DNA of 64,000 nt, from NCBI RefSeq assembly GCF_040549525.1, contig NZ_JBEPTM010000006.1, positions 124,001 to 188,000 on the forward strand, given 5' to 3'. The position numbers were made by a program, and so were the translations under genes. Shown piece by piece: positions 43,399 to 53,975 of this stretch (position 1 is its first letter; each line of letters opens with the position of its first letter). The DNA comes from Lacisediminihabitans sp040549525. GTDB lineage: Bacteria > Actinomycetota > Actinomycetes > Actinomycetales > Microbacteriaceae. The notes below the pieces were generated by a model, which was not told the DNA's origin, ran no database searches, and saw nothing but the letters and a program-made list of their open reading frames with translations.

Positions 43399-44598
43399 GT
43401 GGAATCAGACCTTCTTGACGGCGAGCCGTTCCCCCTCGAGCGCGTGCTCTTCGTGCATGCGCATCCCGACGACGAGAGCATCACCACCGGCGGAACGATC
43501 GCCCTGCTGGTCGAGCGCGGCTCGCAGGTGACCGTCGTCACCTGCACCCGGGGCGAGCTCGGCGAGGTCATCCCGGCGGACCTGCCCGGGCTCGAGGGAG
43601 ACGCACCGCGCCTCGCCGAGGTGCGCACTGCGGAGTTGGCCGGGGCGATGACGGCCCTCGGGGTCTCCGATCACCGTTTCCTCGGGGAGCCGGGTGCTCG
43701 CTGGGTAGAGCGTGAGCCGCGACGGTATACCGATTCCGGCATGCGCTGGGGGCCGGCCGGCGCAGAGCCGGCGGAGTCGCTCGCCGCTGACGCATTCTGC
43801 GCCGCCGACTTCGGGGAGGTCGCCGCCGACCTCGCGACGGTCATCGATGCGGTGAAGCCGGGTGCCGTGATCAGCTACGACTCGACCGGCGGTTACGGTC
43901 ATCCCGATCACGTGCGCGCCCACGCGGCGGCACGTCATGCGGCCGAGGTCATGGGGGTGCCGTTCTGGATCGTGGACGCGGATGCCACGGGCTCGGCCCT
44001 GCGCGTCGATGTCTCCAGCGTGCTCGATCGCAAGACGGCGGCACTCGGCGCGCACCGCACCCAGATCGTGGTGGAGGGCGGGCGCTTCTCGCTGTCCAGC
44101 GGCCCGAGTCGGGCGATCGAGAGCGTCGAGGGCTTCACCCGGCTGCGCACCGAGGCTCCCGGCATGGTGGCATGGACGGACCAGGGCCTGTCGGTGAAGA
44201 TCTTCGCCTGGGTCATCGCCGCCCTTGTCGGTGCGGCGCTCGGGGGGATCACCGTCGTCAACCATCAGTTCGCCCCGCAGATCTTCGGCCTGACCGCTCC
44301 GGTGGGCATCGTCGTCTCGCTGCTCATCATCGCCAGTCTCCTGGTCGGCCTGCGGATCGTCTTCTCCGGCCGAGTGGTGGCGGGATGCGCCGCGCTGGGG
44401 CTCCTGCTGGCCGTCGGCGTGCTCTCGGTGAGGTCGACCGGTGGGTCCGTTCTCGTGCCCGCGAACGCGGCCGGGTATGCCCTCACCTATGGATCACTCG
44501 CCATCGCCGGACTCGCTCTCGCGTGGCCGAATTTCGGCACGTTTTCGCGGGATAGGCTTGGATCAAGGCCTGAATCGAAAGGACCGAACCGACAGTGA
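43399..44598 (+). CDS. PIG-L deacetylase (MshB-like) with C-terminal membrane domain
   Basis: 399-aa protein. Residues about 12-260 are a PIG-L/LmbE zinc deacetylase with HAHPDDES (residues 20-27) and GGYGHPDHVRAH (the third metal His), as in MshB, which deacetylates GlcNAc-inositol in mycothiol synthesis. Residues about 270-385 add four transmembrane helices, absent from MshB itself; this fused form is known in Micrococcales. GTG 43399 is leaderless, TAAATT ending six bases upstream. Its TGA overlaps the ferredoxin start. Whether it makes mycothiol or acts on another amide cannot be decided here. Confidence 0.85.
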   Translation: MESDLLDGEPFPLERVLFVHAHPDDESITTGGTIALLVERGSQVTVVTCTRGELGEVIPADLPGLEGDAPRLAEVRTAELAGAMTALGVSDHRFLGEPGARWVEREPRRYTDSGMRWGPAGAEPAESLAADAFCAADFGEVAADLATVIDAVKPGAVISYDSTGGYGHPDHVRAHAAARHAAEVMGVPFWIVDADATGSALRVDVSSVLDRKTAALGAHRTQIVVEGGRFSLSSGPSRAIESVEGFTRLRTEAPGMVAWTDQGLSVKIFAWVIAALVGAALGGITVVNHQFAPQIFGLTAPVGIVVSLLIIASLLVGLRIVFSGRVVAGCAALGLLLAVGVLSVRSTGGSVLVPANAAGYALTYGSLAIAGLALAWPNFGTFSRDRLGSRPESKGPNRQ

Positions 44599-44921
44599 CT
44601 TACGTCATCGCCCTCCCGTGTGTGGATGTCAAAGATCGAGCGTGCATCGACGAATGTCCCGTCGACTGCATCTACGAGGGCGACCGCATGCTCTACATCC
44701 ACCCCGATGAATGCGTCGACTGCGGTGCGTGCGAACCGGTGTGTCCCGTCGAGGCGATCTATTACGAAGACGATGTGCCCGAGCAGTGGGCCGAGTACTA
44801 CAAGGCCAATGTGGAGTTCTTCGACGAGGTCGGTTCGCCCGGCGGAGCTGCGAAGGTCGGCGTCATCCACAAGGACCACGCGATCATCAACGCTCTCCCG
44901 CCCCAGGGTCCCGCGGCCTGA
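44595..44921 (+). CDS. fdxA: ferredoxin, 7Fe type (FdxA)
   Basis: 108-aa bacterial ferredoxin with one [3Fe-4S] and one [4Fe-4S] cluster: the first motif reads CIDECPVDCIYEG and the second CVDCGACEPVCPVEAIYYEDD. The C-terminal extension is typical of actinobacterial FdxA. GTG 44595 overlaps the PIG-L stop (GTGA), with gaaagg upstream. The pair fdxA-dapC is conserved in actinobacteria. It serves as an electron donor; partners such as P450s are not encoded nearby. Confidence 0.95.
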   Translation: MTYVIALPCVDVKDRACIDECPVDCIYEGDRMLYIHPDECVDCGACEPVCPVEAIYYEDDVPEQWAEYYKANVEFFDEVGSPGGAAKVGVIHKDHAIINALPPQGPAA

Positions 44922-44923
44922 CA

Positions 44924-46033
44924 ATGGCGCTCAGCCTGCCGGATTGGCCCTGGGATGCTCTCGAGCCCTATGCGGCCCGTGCGAAGGCGCATCCGGAGGG
45001 GCTGATCGACCTGTCCGTCGGTTCGCCGGTGGACCCGACTCCCGCTCTGATCCGGGATTCGCTCTCCGCGGCGACCGATGCCCACTCCTATCCCCTCACC
45101 GCGGGAACGCCGGCGCTGCGGGAGGCGATCGTCGAATGGTTCGGTCGCCGTCGCGGTGTCGACGATCTCGGCGTGGCGAATGTGCTTCCGACGATCGGCT
45201 CGAAGGAGTTCATCGCCGGCCTCGCGCTCTGGCTCGGTCTCGGGCCCGATGACACCGTTGTGCAGCCCTCCCTCGCCTACCCCACCTATGCGGTCGGTGC
45301 AGCGCTGGTCGGGGCGACCGTCGTCTCGAGCGACGATCCGGCCGACTGGCCGGAGGGCACTCGGCTCATCTGGATCAACAGTCCGGGAAATCCGAATGGT
45401 CGAGTCCTCTCTGTCGACCAGCTGGCCGCGGCCGTCGCCCGGGCACGGGAACTCGGAGCCGTCATCGCGAGCGACGAATGCTACGCGGAGCTCGGCTGGA
45501 GCGACGAATTCGACCGGGTCGCAACCCCGAGCATCCTCGATCCCCGGGTCATCGCGGACGATCGCAGTTCGGTGCTGTGCGTCTATTCGCTGAGCAAGCA
45601 GTCCAACCTCGCCGGCTATCGGGCCGGATTCGTGGCCGGATGCAGCACGCTCATCGGTCAGCTGCTCACCGTGCGCAAGCATCTCGGCACCCTTCCGCCC
45701 GCGCCGATCCAGGCCGCGATGGTCACCGCGCTCGGCGATGACCACCACGTGCGAGCCCAGAAGGCCCTCTATCGCGCGCGACGCGACCGGCTGAGACCGG
45801 CTCTCGAGGCCGCCGGTTTCCGCATCGACGACAGCGAGGGAGGCCTGTACCTCTGGGCGACGGCGGGGGGCGACGCGTGGGCCGCGGTCGATCGCTTGGC
45901 CGGCCTCGGCATCCTCGTCGTGCCCGGCACGTTCTACGGCGCGGAGAACTCGCAGCACGTGCGCGTCGCGCTCACGGCCACCGACGCCGCCATCGATTCC
46001 GCCGTCCGTCGGCTGGCCGCATCGAGAAATTAG
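44924..46033 (+). CDS. dapC: succinyldiaminopimelate transaminase DapC
   Basis: 369-aa class I/II PLP aminotransferase that makes N-succinyl-LL-DAP from the 2-amino-6-oxo precursor in the lysine/peptidoglycan pathway. YSLSKQSNLAGYRAGF holds the PLP lysine, with NSPGNPNG and SDECYAELGW as usual. It starts 2 bases after the fdxA stop. dapD and dapE are in the same window, so three of the succinylase-branch genes are here. Confidence 0.93.
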   Translation: MALSLPDWPWDALEPYAARAKAHPEGLIDLSVGSPVDPTPALIRDSLSAATDAHSYPLTAGTPALREAIVEWFGRRRGVDDLGVANVLPTIGSKEFIAGLALWLGLGPDDTVVQPSLAYPTYAVGAALVGATVVSSDDPADWPEGTRLIWINSPGNPNGRVLSVDQLAAAVARARELGAVIASDECYAELGWSDEFDRVATPSILDPRVIADDRSSVLCVYSLSKQSNLAGYRAGFVAGCSTLIGQLLTVRKHLGTLPPAPIQAAMVTALGDDHHVRAQKALYRARRDRLRPALEAAGFRIDDSEGGLYLWATAGGDAWAAVDRLAGLGILVVPGTFYGAENSQHVRVALTATDAAIDSAVRRLAASRN

Positions 46034-46125
46034 CGCCTTCCTCCAACTGCTCTCTCGGTTCCTTGGTGGATAGCGCTGTCGACGGGCGTACCGAGGGTGT
46101 GCGGTGGGGCAATTAGGCTGTAGTC

Positions 46126-47427
<1,302 letters not shown>

Positions 47428-47455
47428 ACGGGTCCGGCGTCGAACCCGGGCGTCT

Positions 47456-47495
47456 GCGGACACCCCGGGCCGGCGTGCCGGCCCGTTCGGTCCGC
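47456..47495. repeat. 40-bp palindromic element, family B copy 2
   Basis: Outer arms GCGGAC/GTCCGC (47456-47461 and 47490-47495) and inner arms CGGGCCGGC/GCCGGCCCG (47466-47474 and 47477-47485) form one stem with an unpaired bulge of 4 bases on each side. It lies between the convergent citrate synthase and dapD genes and can end both transcripts. Confidence 0.8.
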
Positions 47496-47515
47496 GACGG
47501 CCCGCTGTCGAGCCT

Positions 47516-48451
47516 TCAGGCGTGGAGGGCGGCGTTCAGCTGGATGCCGCGACCACTGCGTGCGAGCACCTCGACGGCCCCGGTGAGCGAGTTGCGTCGG
47601 AAGAGGAGCCCGGCGACACCCGACAGCTCGACGGCCTTCACTGTGCGCGGGGAGTCCCCGAGCACGGTGAGCTTCGTGCCCGCCGTGAGGTAGAGCCCGG
47701 CCTCGACGACCGAGTCGTCACCGATCGAGATTCCGATGCCGGAGTTCGCCCCGAGAAGCGCCCGCTCGCCGACCGTCACCCGCTCGGTGCCGCCGCCGGA
47801 GAGGGTGCCCATGATGGAGGCGCCACCGCCGACATCCGAACCGTCGCCGATCACGACACCCTGCGAGACCCGGCCCTCGATCATGGATGACCCGAGCGTG
47901 CCAGCGTTGAAGTTGACGAAGCCCTCGTGCATCACCGTCGTGCCCGGCGCGAGGTGGGCTCCGAGACGCACGCGCGAGGCATCCGCGATCCGAACCCGGT
48001 CGGGCGAGACGTAGTCGGTGAGGCGGGGGAACTTGTCGATCGAGTGCGCGGAGATCCCGAGCCGTTGCAGAGTGAGTCGCTGGTCCGCATAGTCGTGCGG
48101 ATGCACCGGGCCGGCGTTCGTCCAGGCGACGATCGGCAGGTGGCCGAACAGTCCGTCGAGGTTGATGCTGTTCGGCTTCACCACCAGATGGCTGAGCAGG
48201 TGGAGGCGCAGGTAGGCGTCCGGCGTGGAGGCGGGGGGCGCATCCAGGTCGATCTGCACCATCACGAAGTCCACGGTCACGTTGCGACGCGCGTCGCGGC
48301 CGACGACCGAGGCGAAGTCGGCGGGGGCGATGTGGGGGTCTCGCCCGGCCGGAAACGAGCCGAGGGCCGGCGCGCGGAACCAGGTGTCGAGCACCGTGCC
48401 GTCGCCGGCGATGGTCGCGAGTCCGTAGCCCCAGGCTGCTCGATCAGTCAT
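47516..48451 (-). CDS. dapD: tetrahydrodipicolinate N-succinyltransferase DapD
   Basis: 311-aa hexapeptide-repeat acyltransferase of the actinobacterial DapD type; it succinylates tetrahydrodipicolinate. The C-terminal half shows left-handed beta-helix turns (VRLGAHLAPGTTVMHEGFVNFNAGTLG, SMIEGRVSQGVVIGDGSDVGGG). ATG 48451 is leaderless, with TAATCT six bases upstream. It is divergent from dapE, 40 bases apart, so the two steps can share regulation. Confidence 0.95.
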   Translation of the reverse strand: MTDRAAWGYGLATIAGDGTVLDTWFRAPALGSFPAGRDPHIAPADFASVVGRDARRNVTVDFVMVQIDLDAPPASTPDAYLRLHLLSHLVVKPNSINLDGLFGHLPIVAWTNAGPVHPHDYADQRLTLQRLGISAHSIDKFPRLTDYVSPDRVRIADASRVRLGAHLAPGTTVMHEGFVNFNAGTLGSSMIEGRVSQGVVIGDGSDVGGGASIMGTLSGGGTERVTVGERALLGANSGIGISIGDDSVVEAGLYLTAGTKLTVLGDSPRTVKAVELSGVAGLLFRRNSLTGAVEVLARSGRGIQLNAALHA

Positions 48452-48491
48452 GCCTCAAGATTAGCGAGAGGGGGACTTATAAACTGACCGC

Positions 48492-49589
48492 ATGCCCACC
48501 GCCGAATCGACCCTTCCCGTGATCGACCTGGCGGCATCGTCGATCGAGATCACCCGGCAGCTCTGCGATATCGAATCGGTCTCGGGCGGTGAGCGCACCA
48601 TCACCGAGGCCATCGCGGCCGCTCTCGCCCCCTTCGAACACCTCGAGGTCACCCGGGATGGCAATGCGCTGGTCGCCCGCACGACCCACGGTCGCGCCCG
48701 GCGCGTGGTCATCGCCGGACACACGGACACCGTCCCGCTCAATGGAAACCTGCCGACCCGGTTCGAGACCGAGGACGGCACCGACTACCTGTGGGGTCGG
48801 GGAACAGTCGACATGAAGGCCGGCGTGGCGGTGCAGCTCAAACTCGCCGCAGAGCTCACGGATGCCGCGGTGGATCTCACCTGGATCTGGTACGACAACG
48901 AGGAGGTGGCCTCCGAGCTCAACGGGCTCGGCCGACTCGCGGCCCACCGTCCCGAACTGCTCGCCGCGGACTTCGCCATCCTCGGTGAGCCGACCAATTC
49001 CCTCATCGAGGGCGGCTGCAACGGCACGATGCGCGTCGAGCTGCGCACGACCGGGAGGCGGGCCCACTCCGCTCGGGCCTGGGTTGGGATCAACGCGATT
49101 CATGCCGCATCCGCGATACTCGACATCCTCGCCGCCTACCAGCCTCGATCGATCGAGGTCGACGGCCTGGTCTACCGAGAGGGCCTCAATGCCGTGGCGA
49201 TCAGCGGGGGAGTGGCGGGCAACGTGATCCCCGACGAATGCGTCGTCACGGTGAACTACCGATTCGCCCCCGACAAGGGTGCAAAAGAGGCAGAGGCCCA
49301 CCTCCGCGAGGTCTTCGCCGGAGTCGACCTCACGGTCACCGACAGCGCAGAGGGCGCTCGCCCCGGCCTCGATGCTCCCCTCGCCCAGCAGTTCCTCACC
49401 GCGGTCGGTGGGGAAGCGAGACCGAAGTACGGGTGGACGGATGTCGCGCGCTTCTCTGCCCTCGGCATCCCGGCGGTCAACTACGGGCCGGGAGATCCGC
49501 TCCTCGCCCATGCGGATGATGAGCGCGTCGCGGTGCACCAGATCACGGAATGCGAGCGGGGTCTGCGGGCGTGGCTCCAGAAGCGCTGA
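48492..49589 (+). CDS. dapE: succinyl-diaminopimelate desuccinylase DapE
   Basis: 365-aa M20 metallopeptidase that removes succinate from N-succinyl-LL-DAP. Zinc motifs: GHTDTVP (first His/Asp), WGRGTVDMKAG (bridging Asp), YDNEEVAS (catalytic Glu) and a late His in PLLAHADDERV. ATG 48492 is leaderless with TAAACT six bases before it. Divergent from dapD; the end overlaps the following membrane gene. Confidence 0.95.
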   Translation: MPTAESTLPVIDLAASSIEITRQLCDIESVSGGERTITEAIAAALAPFEHLEVTRDGNALVARTTHGRARRVVIAGHTDTVPLNGNLPTRFETEDGTDYLWGRGTVDMKAGVAVQLKLAAELTDAAVDLTWIWYDNEEVASELNGLGRLAAHRPELLAADFAILGEPTNSLIEGGCNGTMRVELRTTGRRAHSARAWVGINAIHAASAILDILAAYQPRSIEVDGLVYREGLNAVAISGGVAGNVIPDECVVTVNYRFAPDKGAKEAEAHLREVFAGVDLTVTDSAEGARPGLDAPLAQQFLTAVGGEARPKYGWTDVARFSALGIPAVNYGPGDPLLAHADDERVAVHQITECERGLRAWLQKR

Positions 49590-50758
49590 CCGCCGGGCAG
49601 CGATCGACGTCACCCTCCCTCCGCGTGCGGTACCGCCTCACCCCGTGGTGGGTGAAGGTTGTCGCGGTGTGGGCGGCCTCACGACTGGTCAGCACGGGCC
49701 TGTTGCTCTACTTCGCGGCACGCCAAGCACCGAATCCCTGGTCGGGCGCGAATCCGGGCTACCTCCAGTTCGCGCAGTTCTGGGACAGCACCTGGTACCA
49801 CATCGTCGCCGTCAGCGGCTATCCGGCGACGCTCCCGCTGACCGCCTCGGGACACGTCGCGGAAAACGCCTGGGCCTTCCTTCCGGCGTATCCGATGCTG
49901 GTGCGGGGTGTCATGGCGCTGACAACACTTCCGTGGGAGCCGGTGTCGGTCGCCGTCTCATTCGTCTTCTCGTTGCTCACCGCGCTCATGATCTACCGGC
50001 TCTTCCTCCTGCGACTCCCCGCGGCGACCGCGCTCTTCGCCGTCGTGCTCTGGTGCGTCGCTCCGCTCTCGCCCATCCTGCAGGTCTCCTATGCGGAGTC
50101 GATGCACGCCTTCTTCCTCGCTCTCGCGCTCTACCTCCTTCTCGAACGCCGGTATGCGGTGCTCTTTCCCGTGGTGGCCATCATGTCGCTCACGCGGCCG
50201 AGCGGGCTCGCCTTCGCGCTGGCGCTCGCGCTGCACTTCGGGTACCGATGGTTCACCCGCGCCCGCGATCCGTTCCCGGTCAGGGAGCGGATGCTCGCGG
50301 CCGGACTCGCCGCGTTCAGCGTCGTCATGGGCCTGGCGTGGCCCCTCGTGGCCTGGGCGGTCACGGGATCCCCCTCTGCCTACACCGACACCGAACTCGC
50401 CTGGCGGTCTGCGTACATCGGCTACCTCGAGCTCCAGCCCTTCGCGCCATGGCTGCAGGCCGCGCGATTCTGGGGCGAGCTGTGGCACCTCGGCGCCGTC
50501 CCCCTCGTGGCCCTTGCTCTTCTCGTCGTCGGATTCGCCGCTGCGCTGTTCCTTCCCGCGGTTCGCCGACTCGGACCCGACCTGCGTTTCTGGTCGGCGA
50601 GCTATGCGCTCTACCTCCTGGCCGTGTTCTTTCCGCAGACGAGCACGTTCCGGTTGCTCGTGCCGATGTTTCCCCTGCTCGGGGCCATTGCCCAGCCTCG
50701 ATCCGTCCCCTACCGGGTCGCGCTCGTTGTCGCCTGCATCGTGGGCCAGTTCGCCTAG
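49571..50758 (+). CDS. PIG-V-like membrane mannosyltransferase family protein
   Basis: About 395 aa with around ten transmembrane segments. The first loop has FAQFWDSTWYHIVAVSGYP, matching the acidic lumenal loop motif of PIG-V/PMT-type (GT-C) mannosyltransferases that use polyprenyl-phosphate donors; the acceptor is unknown. The start is uncertain: GTG 49571 has gcgggg upstream, while ATG 49550 and GTG 49625 are alternatives. All but the last overlap the dapE end, so the two are likely co-transcribed. A Rho-independent terminator lies 54 bases after its stop. Confidence 0.82.
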   Translation: MAPEALTAGQRSTSPSLRVRYRLTPWWVKVVAVWAASRLVSTGLLLYFAARQAPNPWSGANPGYLQFAQFWDSTWYHIVAVSGYPATLPLTASGHVAENAWAFLPAYPMLVRGVMALTTLPWEPVSVAVSFVFSLLTALMIYRLFLLRLPAATALFAVVLWCVAPLSPILQVSYAESMHAFFLALALYLLLERRYAVLFPVVAIMSLTRPSGLAFALALALHFGYRWFTRARDPFPVRERMLAAGLAAFSVVMGLAWPLVAWAVTGSPSAYTDTELAWRSAYIGYLELQPFAPWLQAARFWGELWHLGAVPLVALALLVVGFAAALFLPAVRRLGPDLRFWSASYALYLLAVFFPQTSTFRLLVPMFPLLGAIAQPRSVPYRVALVVACIVGQFA

Positions 50759-50811
50759 CTCTCGCTGTGTTGGTGGGTCGACGGCTACGACTGGACACCC
50801 CCGTAACGAGG

Positions 50812-50830
50812 CGGGGGGAGCCCCCGTTTT
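50812..50830 (+). terminator. Rho-independent terminator after the PIG-V-like gene
   Basis: CGGGGG (50812-50817), loop GAG, CCCCCG (50821-50826), then TTTT. A larger inverted repeat CCCGTAACG/CGTTACGGG (50800-50808 and 50844-50852) encloses it and ends at the -10 box (GATAAT, 50852-50857) of the next gene. Confidence 0.8.
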
Positions 50831-50887
50831 CGGGTTAACGCCCCGTTACGGGATAATGGGAAGTCATTCCACGAAAGGGGATCCATC

Positions 50888-51064
50888 ATGGCAGCCATGA
50901 AGCCGAGGACCGGAGACGGACCAATGGAGGCTGTTAAGGAGGGTCGCCTCATCATCGTGCGCGTCCCGCTCGAGGGTGGGGGTCGCCTCGTCGTTTCGGT
51001 CAACGATGCCGAGGCGCAGGAACTGCACGACGCACTAGCCGGGGTCGTCGCCGCGGCCAGCTAG
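50888..51064 (+). CDS. DUF3117 family protein (58 aa)
   Basis: Short conserved actinobacterial protein starting MAAMKPRTGDGPMEAVKEGR and with RVPLEGGGRLVVSV in the middle, the DUF3117 signature. The function is unknown. ATG 50888 has gaaagggg upstream, and GATAAT serves as the -10 box. It opens the syntenic block with the methyltransferase and tatB. Confidence 0.93.
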   Translation: MAAMKPRTGDGPMEAVKEGRLIIVRVPLEGGGRLVVSVNDAEAQELHDALAGVVAAAS

Positions 51065-51094
51065 GGCCGTTCGTCACACCACCGGCCGGGCTCT

Positions 51095-51721
51095 CTAGAG
51101 CTTGGTCAGCTGGAGAAGTCCGTCGCCGACCGGTGACAGTGCGCTGATCACCGCGGAGGATTCGGCGATCTCCGACAGGAGCGAGCGGAACCCGGTGACG
51201 GTGTCGTCGCGCTGCGCCGGATCGGCGACCCGGCCCCGCCAAAGAGCGTGCGCAACCAGAACGGTGCCGCCCGTGCGCACGAGCCGAAGGCCGTGCTCCA
51301 CGTACTGGATGACCGACTGCGGGTCGGCGTCCACCAGCACGACGTCGTAGGACTGTTCGTTCATGCGCGGAAGCACGTCGATGGCACGCCCGGCGATGAG
51401 CCGAACCCGGTTGCCGGGCACGCCAGCCTCGAGGAATGCCTTCTTCGCGGACTGCTGGTAGTCCAGCTCGAAGTCGATCGAGGTGAGTGTGGCTTCGGGC
51501 GCGCCGGAGAGCAACCAGAGCCCGCTGACGCCGACCCCGGTGCCGATCTCGATGATGTTGGTCGCCGCCGTCGCTGCCGCGATGACCGCGAGTTGCGCGC
51601 CCATCGCCGGACTCACCGGATCGATTCCCAGCTCGATCGAATGCTGTCGCGCCTGCGCAATGTGCTCGCGTTCGACGATGAAGTCCTCCGCGAACTTCCA
51701 GCTCGACTCTTTGTCTGCCAA
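51095..51721 (-). CDS. class I SAM-dependent O-methyltransferase
   Basis: 208-aa AdoMet methyltransferase of the catechol/caffeoyl-CoA O-methyltransferase type. EIGTGVGVSGLWLL (about residues 58-71) is the SAM loop, and VVLVDADPQ the acidic end of strand 4. The start is TTG 51721 with gaggag six bases upstream. The same gene precedes sigE in mycobacteria (Rv1220c-like), but here the sigma factor, its anti-sigma factor and htrA are not between it and tatB. The substrate is unknown. Confidence 0.9.
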   Translation of the reverse strand: MADKESSWKFAEDFIVEREHIAQARQHSIELGIDPVSPAMGAQLAVIAAATAATNIIEIGTGVGVSGLWLLSGAPEATLTSIDFELDYQQSAKKAFLEAGVPGNRVRLIAGRAIDVLPRMNEQSYDVVLVDADPQSVIQYVEHGLRLVRTGGTVLVAHALWRGRVADPAQRDDTVTGFRSLLSEIAESSAVISALSPVGDGLLQLTKL

Positions 51722-51786
51722 TTCTGCTCCTCGTTCACAGCCCAGCGTAAGGGAGGGTTTGGGGCTGGGAGCGTTAGTCTGAACGA

Positions 51787-52182
51787 GTGTTCGGCGGCCT
51801 GACTATCGATAAGTTCCTCGTGATCCTCGTGATCGCGGTCTTTCTGCTTGGCCCGGAGCGGATTCCGCACTATGCGGCCCAGCTGGGGCGCCTCGTGCGA
51901 AACGTGCGCGACCTGGCGGATGGCGCGAAAGAGCGCCTGCGCGAGGAGATGGGCCCGGATTTCGACGACGTCGACTGGAAGAAGCTCGATCCCCGCCAGT
52001 ACGACCCGCGCCGCATCATCCGCGAGGCCCTTCTCGAGGACTCGGATGATCGCCCGGAGGTCCCCCTGACGATCGTGCAGCCGAACGGCGAATCCGCCTA
52101 TGCGAAGCGCAAACGGCTGATGGCCGAGAGCAGCACGGGCGGAGCGGTCGTCGAGGCACCGTTCGACACGGAAGCCACCTGA
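51787..52182 (+). CDS. tatB: Sec-independent translocase TatB
   Basis: 131-aa TatB: a short N-terminal helix (residues 8-22) ends in the LGPERIP motif, followed by an amphipathic helix and a charged tail. It recognises Tat substrates with TatC, for instance the twin-arginine EfeB in this window. GTG 51787 is leaderless, with TAGTCT six bases upstream. tatA and tatC are not adjacent. Confidence 0.93.
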   Translation: MFGGLTIDKFLVILVIAVFLLGPERIPHYAAQLGRLVRNVRDLADGAKERLREEMGPDFDDVDWKKLDPRQYDPRRIIREALLEDSDDRPEVPLTIVQPNGESAYAKRKRLMAESSTGGAVVEAPFDTEAT

Positions 52183-52259
52183 AGCCGACTGCGGGCATCG
52201 CGCCCTACACCCGGGCACTCCTCAGGCGGCATCCCAGATCGGCCATCTAGGATCGCGCC

Positions 52260-52940
52260 ATGAGCGATGTGAACGGTGCGGTTGTGCTGGTGGTCGGAGC
52301 GTCCGGTGTGCTGGGCGCTGAGCTCGCGCGGCAGCTGGAATCGGAGGGCGCGACCGTCATTCGCGCCGGGCGACGTGCGGAGCGACTGAGCGGTCCCGAT
52401 GCCTTTGTCGCCGATCTCACCGACGAGGCGGCAGCCGCAGCGATCGTCGTGGCCGCGCTCGCAGCGCACGGCCGGCTCGATGGCATGGTCATCGCCGCCG
52501 GGGTCGTGGCATTCGGCCCGGCGGGCGAAGTGCGCGACGATACCCTTCGGCAGCTTTTCGAGATCAACGCGCTCGCGCCGATGCGGCTCATCCGTGAGGC
52601 CACCCCCCACCTGGCGGCCTCGGGAGCGGCCGGCGGAAAGCCGTTCATCGTGACGCTGAGCGGCATCGTCGCGGAGTCTCCGACGGCTGGACTGGCCGCC
52701 TACTCCGCCTCGAAGGCCGCTCTGGCGGCTTTCGTGCAGGCTTCGTCACGCGAACTGCGGCGATCGGGCATCCGGGTGCTCGATGCTCGGCCCGGCCATA
52801 CCGAGACCGGCCTTGCGACCCGAGCCATCGCCGGCACCGCACCGGCATTTCCCGCGGGCCTCGATCCTGTGGCGGTCGCGGAACGGATCGTGCGAGCCAT
52901 CCGTGACGACGAGAAGGACCTGCCGAGTACGGCCTTCTGA
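52260..52940 (+). CDS. short-chain dehydrogenase/reductase
   Basis: 226-aa classical SDR. GASGVLGAELA is the NAD(P) loop (TGxxxGxG variant), IAAGVV the NNAG-like strand, and YSASK the catalytic Tyr-Lys with LSGIVAES supplying Ser. ATG 52260 is leaderless: TAGGAT lies six bases upstream. The substrate is unknown. Convergent with the LysR gene, 15 bases apart. Confidence 0.9.
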   Translation: MSDVNGAVVLVVGASGVLGAELARQLESEGATVIRAGRRAERLSGPDAFVADLTDEAAAAAIVVAALAAHGRLDGMVIAAGVVAFGPAGEVRDDTLRQLFEINALAPMRLIREATPHLAASGAAGGKPFIVTLSGIVAESPTAGLAAYSASKAALAAFVQASSRELRRSGIRVLDARPGHTETGLATRAIAGTAPAFPAGLDPVAVAERIVRAIRDDEKDLPSTAF

Positions 52941-52955
52941 CCCTCGGGGTGGGGA

Positions 52956-53870
52956 TCACCCCTGGTGCTGTGCTGCGACGCCGCTCGCCACCTCCTGGAG
53001 GGCGCGCACGACCAGGCGCACCGACGGGCGCTCGGCCCGGTCGGGGCGCATCAGGGCCGAGATCTGCCGGGTCGATCGGATGCCGGCGAGCGGACGGGTG
53101 ACGAGCCCGTTCTCGTGGTCGCGGGTCGTGAAGCGCGGCAGGATCGCGATGCCGTGCCCTGTCGCCACCAGAGCCTCGACAATGCCGTTGTCGAGGAATC
53201 GCTGCCCGATGGTGGCCGGAACGCCGGTGATGGCCTCCAGCTGGCGCAGGATGCGGTCGTAGGGGAAGCCGAGGGGCACACCGATCCAGCTGACGTCCAC
53301 GAGGTCCTTCGCCGAGAGGCTCGCTTTGGCCGCGAGGGGATGCCCCTCCGGCAGCGCGATGTCCAGTGGCTCGTCCATGAGCTTCACGACGGCGAGGCCG
53401 CGTTCGCGCCAGGACGGCATCAGACCGGGGGCGTCGGCGATCACGATGTCGTAGTCGGGGGTGAGATCGGCGAAGTCGGGATGCAGCGGATCCTGATCGC
53501 TCGCGACGAGCGTGAGATCGGGGATCTCGGCGACCGCGTCGAGCAGTCCAGGCAGCAGCATCTGGCCGCCGGTCGGGAAGGTGGTGAGCGTGACCTCGCC
53601 GCGGGGGGAGAGGGTGAATTCCTTCCAGACCGCGTCGGCGCGCTCGAGGGCGATCGCGACATCGGTCGCGGTCTGGGCGAGCATCCGGCCGGCTCCGGTC
53701 AGCACGATGCCTCGCCCCGAGCGCTCGGTGAGGGGCAGGCCGGCCTCGCGTTCCAGCACCTTGAGCTGCTGCGAGACCGCCGAGACCGTGCGGTTGGTGG
53801 CCAGGGCGACGGCCGTGATGCTTCCCCGCTCGGCGAGTTCTCGGAGCAGCTCGAGGCGATGCACATCCAT
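52956..53870 (-). CDS. LysR family transcriptional regulator
   Basis: 304 aa. The N-terminal HTH (residues 1-60) shows LRELAERGSITAVALATNRTVSAVSQQLKVLEREAGLPL, and residues about 90-300 form the periplasmic-binding-like effector domain. ATG 53870 is leaderless with TAGTCT six bases upstream. It is divergent from the tiny membrane protein at 53976, which could be its target along with unlinked genes. Confidence 0.93.
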   Translation of the reverse strand: MDVHRLELLRELAERGSITAVALATNRTVSAVSQQLKVLEREAGLPLTERSGRGIVLTGAGRMLAQTATDVAIALERADAVWKEFTLSPRGEVTLTTFPTGGQMLLPGLLDAVAEIPDLTLVASDQDPLHPDFADLTPDYDIVIADAPGLMPSWRERGLAVVKLMDEPLDIALPEGHPLAAKASLSAKDLVDVSWIGVPLGFPYDRILRQLEAITGVPATIGQRFLDNGIVEALVATGHGIAILPRFTTRDHENGLVTRPLAGIRSTRQISALMRPDRAERPSVRLVVRALQEVASGVAAQHQG

Positions 53871-53975
53871 GTAGCCAGACTACACAGTCAGTCCATTTCT
53901 ATTTGATTGTGCTTCAGAGAGAAGGGGTGTGGAATGGAGACAATCAATCATCCGCAGTTGTAGCCCGAGGTCATC

